The notes under the pieces were generated by a model. The model saw nothing but the letters and a program-made list of their open reading frames with translations, ran no database searches and was not told the origin of the DNA. From an uncultured Amylibacter sp. (GTDB lineage: Bacteria; Pseudomonadota; Alphaproteobacteria; Rhodobacterales; Rhodobacteraceae), in the NCBI GenBank assembly GCA_938001995.1, contig CALLAV010000316.1:1-23128 (forward strand): a stretch of 23,128 nt of DNA, written 5' to 3'. The first letter of the stretch is position 1, and each line of letters starts with the position of its first letter. Position numbers and translations under genes: made by a program. Positions 23,065 to 23,128 of the stretch are shown here, piece after piece.

Positions 23065-23122
23065 GTCGGCTTTGGTCAGTGGAAGCGGAACCCTTGAAGC
23101 TCCATAGTAGCCGAAAGCCGAC
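23065..23122. repeat. Inverted repeat at the right edge, downstream of arsR
   Basis: GTCGGCTTT at 23065-23073 and AAAGCCGAC at 23114-23122 are perfect 9-base arms around 40 bases of non-coding sequence. No gene is visible in 23040-23128. It may be a terminator-like structure, part of a dispersed intergenic repeat, or a leader element of a gene beyond the edge. Confidence 0.4.
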
Positions 23123-23128
23123 CATGCA

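Noticed and set aside
1..23128. CRISPR array, tRNA, rRNA, insertion sequence or phage genes
   Set aside because: No regularly spaced repeats, tRNA-like cloverleaf, rRNA sequence, transposase or integrase frame was found on reading both strands.

Overview
The window looks like chromosomal DNA of an alphaproteobacterium of the Rhodobacterales (Roseobacter group). This rests on recognisable protein families, on gene neighbourhoods that recur in that order (ETF-QO, TPR protein, ispE, polyprenyl synthase, DUF2007, tRNA methyltransferase), and on moderate GC with frequent GTG or TTG starts. It is mostly housekeeping and central metabolism. I see no rRNA, tRNA, CRISPR array, transposase or integrase, and no gene looks broken. 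The only truncated gene is phaA, cut by the left edge. No gene-free stretch exceeds about 260 bases.

Layout: (1) 1-1460, polyhydroxyalkanoate genes phaA (partial) and phaB, closed by a strong terminator. (2) 1471-2877, minus strand: a DUF465 mini-protein, then a two-gene unit of a DUF2007 protein and a TrmN6-like tRNA methyltransferase. (3) 2944-8219, isoprenoid and respiratory block: polyprenyl diphosphate synthase (+) converges on ispE (-), which is coupled to a secreted TPR protein; ETF-ubiquinone oxidoreductase lies upstream behind its own terminator. The polyprenyl synthase makes the quinone side chain, ispE feeds it with C5 units, and ETF-QO reduces the quinone. (4) 8467-9981, greA and a two-helix membrane protein of unknown function. 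(5) 10033-13253, a tightly overlapping minus-strand operon fdhD-mobA-mobB-moeA for molybdenum cofactor maturation and delivery to formate dehydrogenase. (6) 13307-14352, divergent azlCD amino-acid exporter genes. (7) 14349-16070, an Lrp/AsnC regulator divergent from alanine dehydrogenase, with a perfect palindrome between them. (8) 16169-17189, a peroxiredoxin-like gene converging on mscL. (9) 17338-20053, an overlapping GMC oxidoreductase and LhgO-like FAD oxidase pair. (10) 20159-22570, pheT alone, without pheS beside it. (11) 22571-23128, a REP-like palindrome and an ArsR-family gene with tandem operator-like sites.

No clearly new biological system is visible. The best leads are non-coding: a palindromic motif at the moeA 3' end resembling intergenic sequences I recall from Rhodobacteraceae, the REP-like palindrome upstream of pheT, the tandem ArsR operator-like sites on a probably leaderless promoter, and the 25-bp palindrome between lrp and ald. 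Among proteins, the FdhD lacking the second cysteine of CxxC and the uncharacterised membrane protein after greA deserve attention. All family assignments come from reading motifs; no database search was run.
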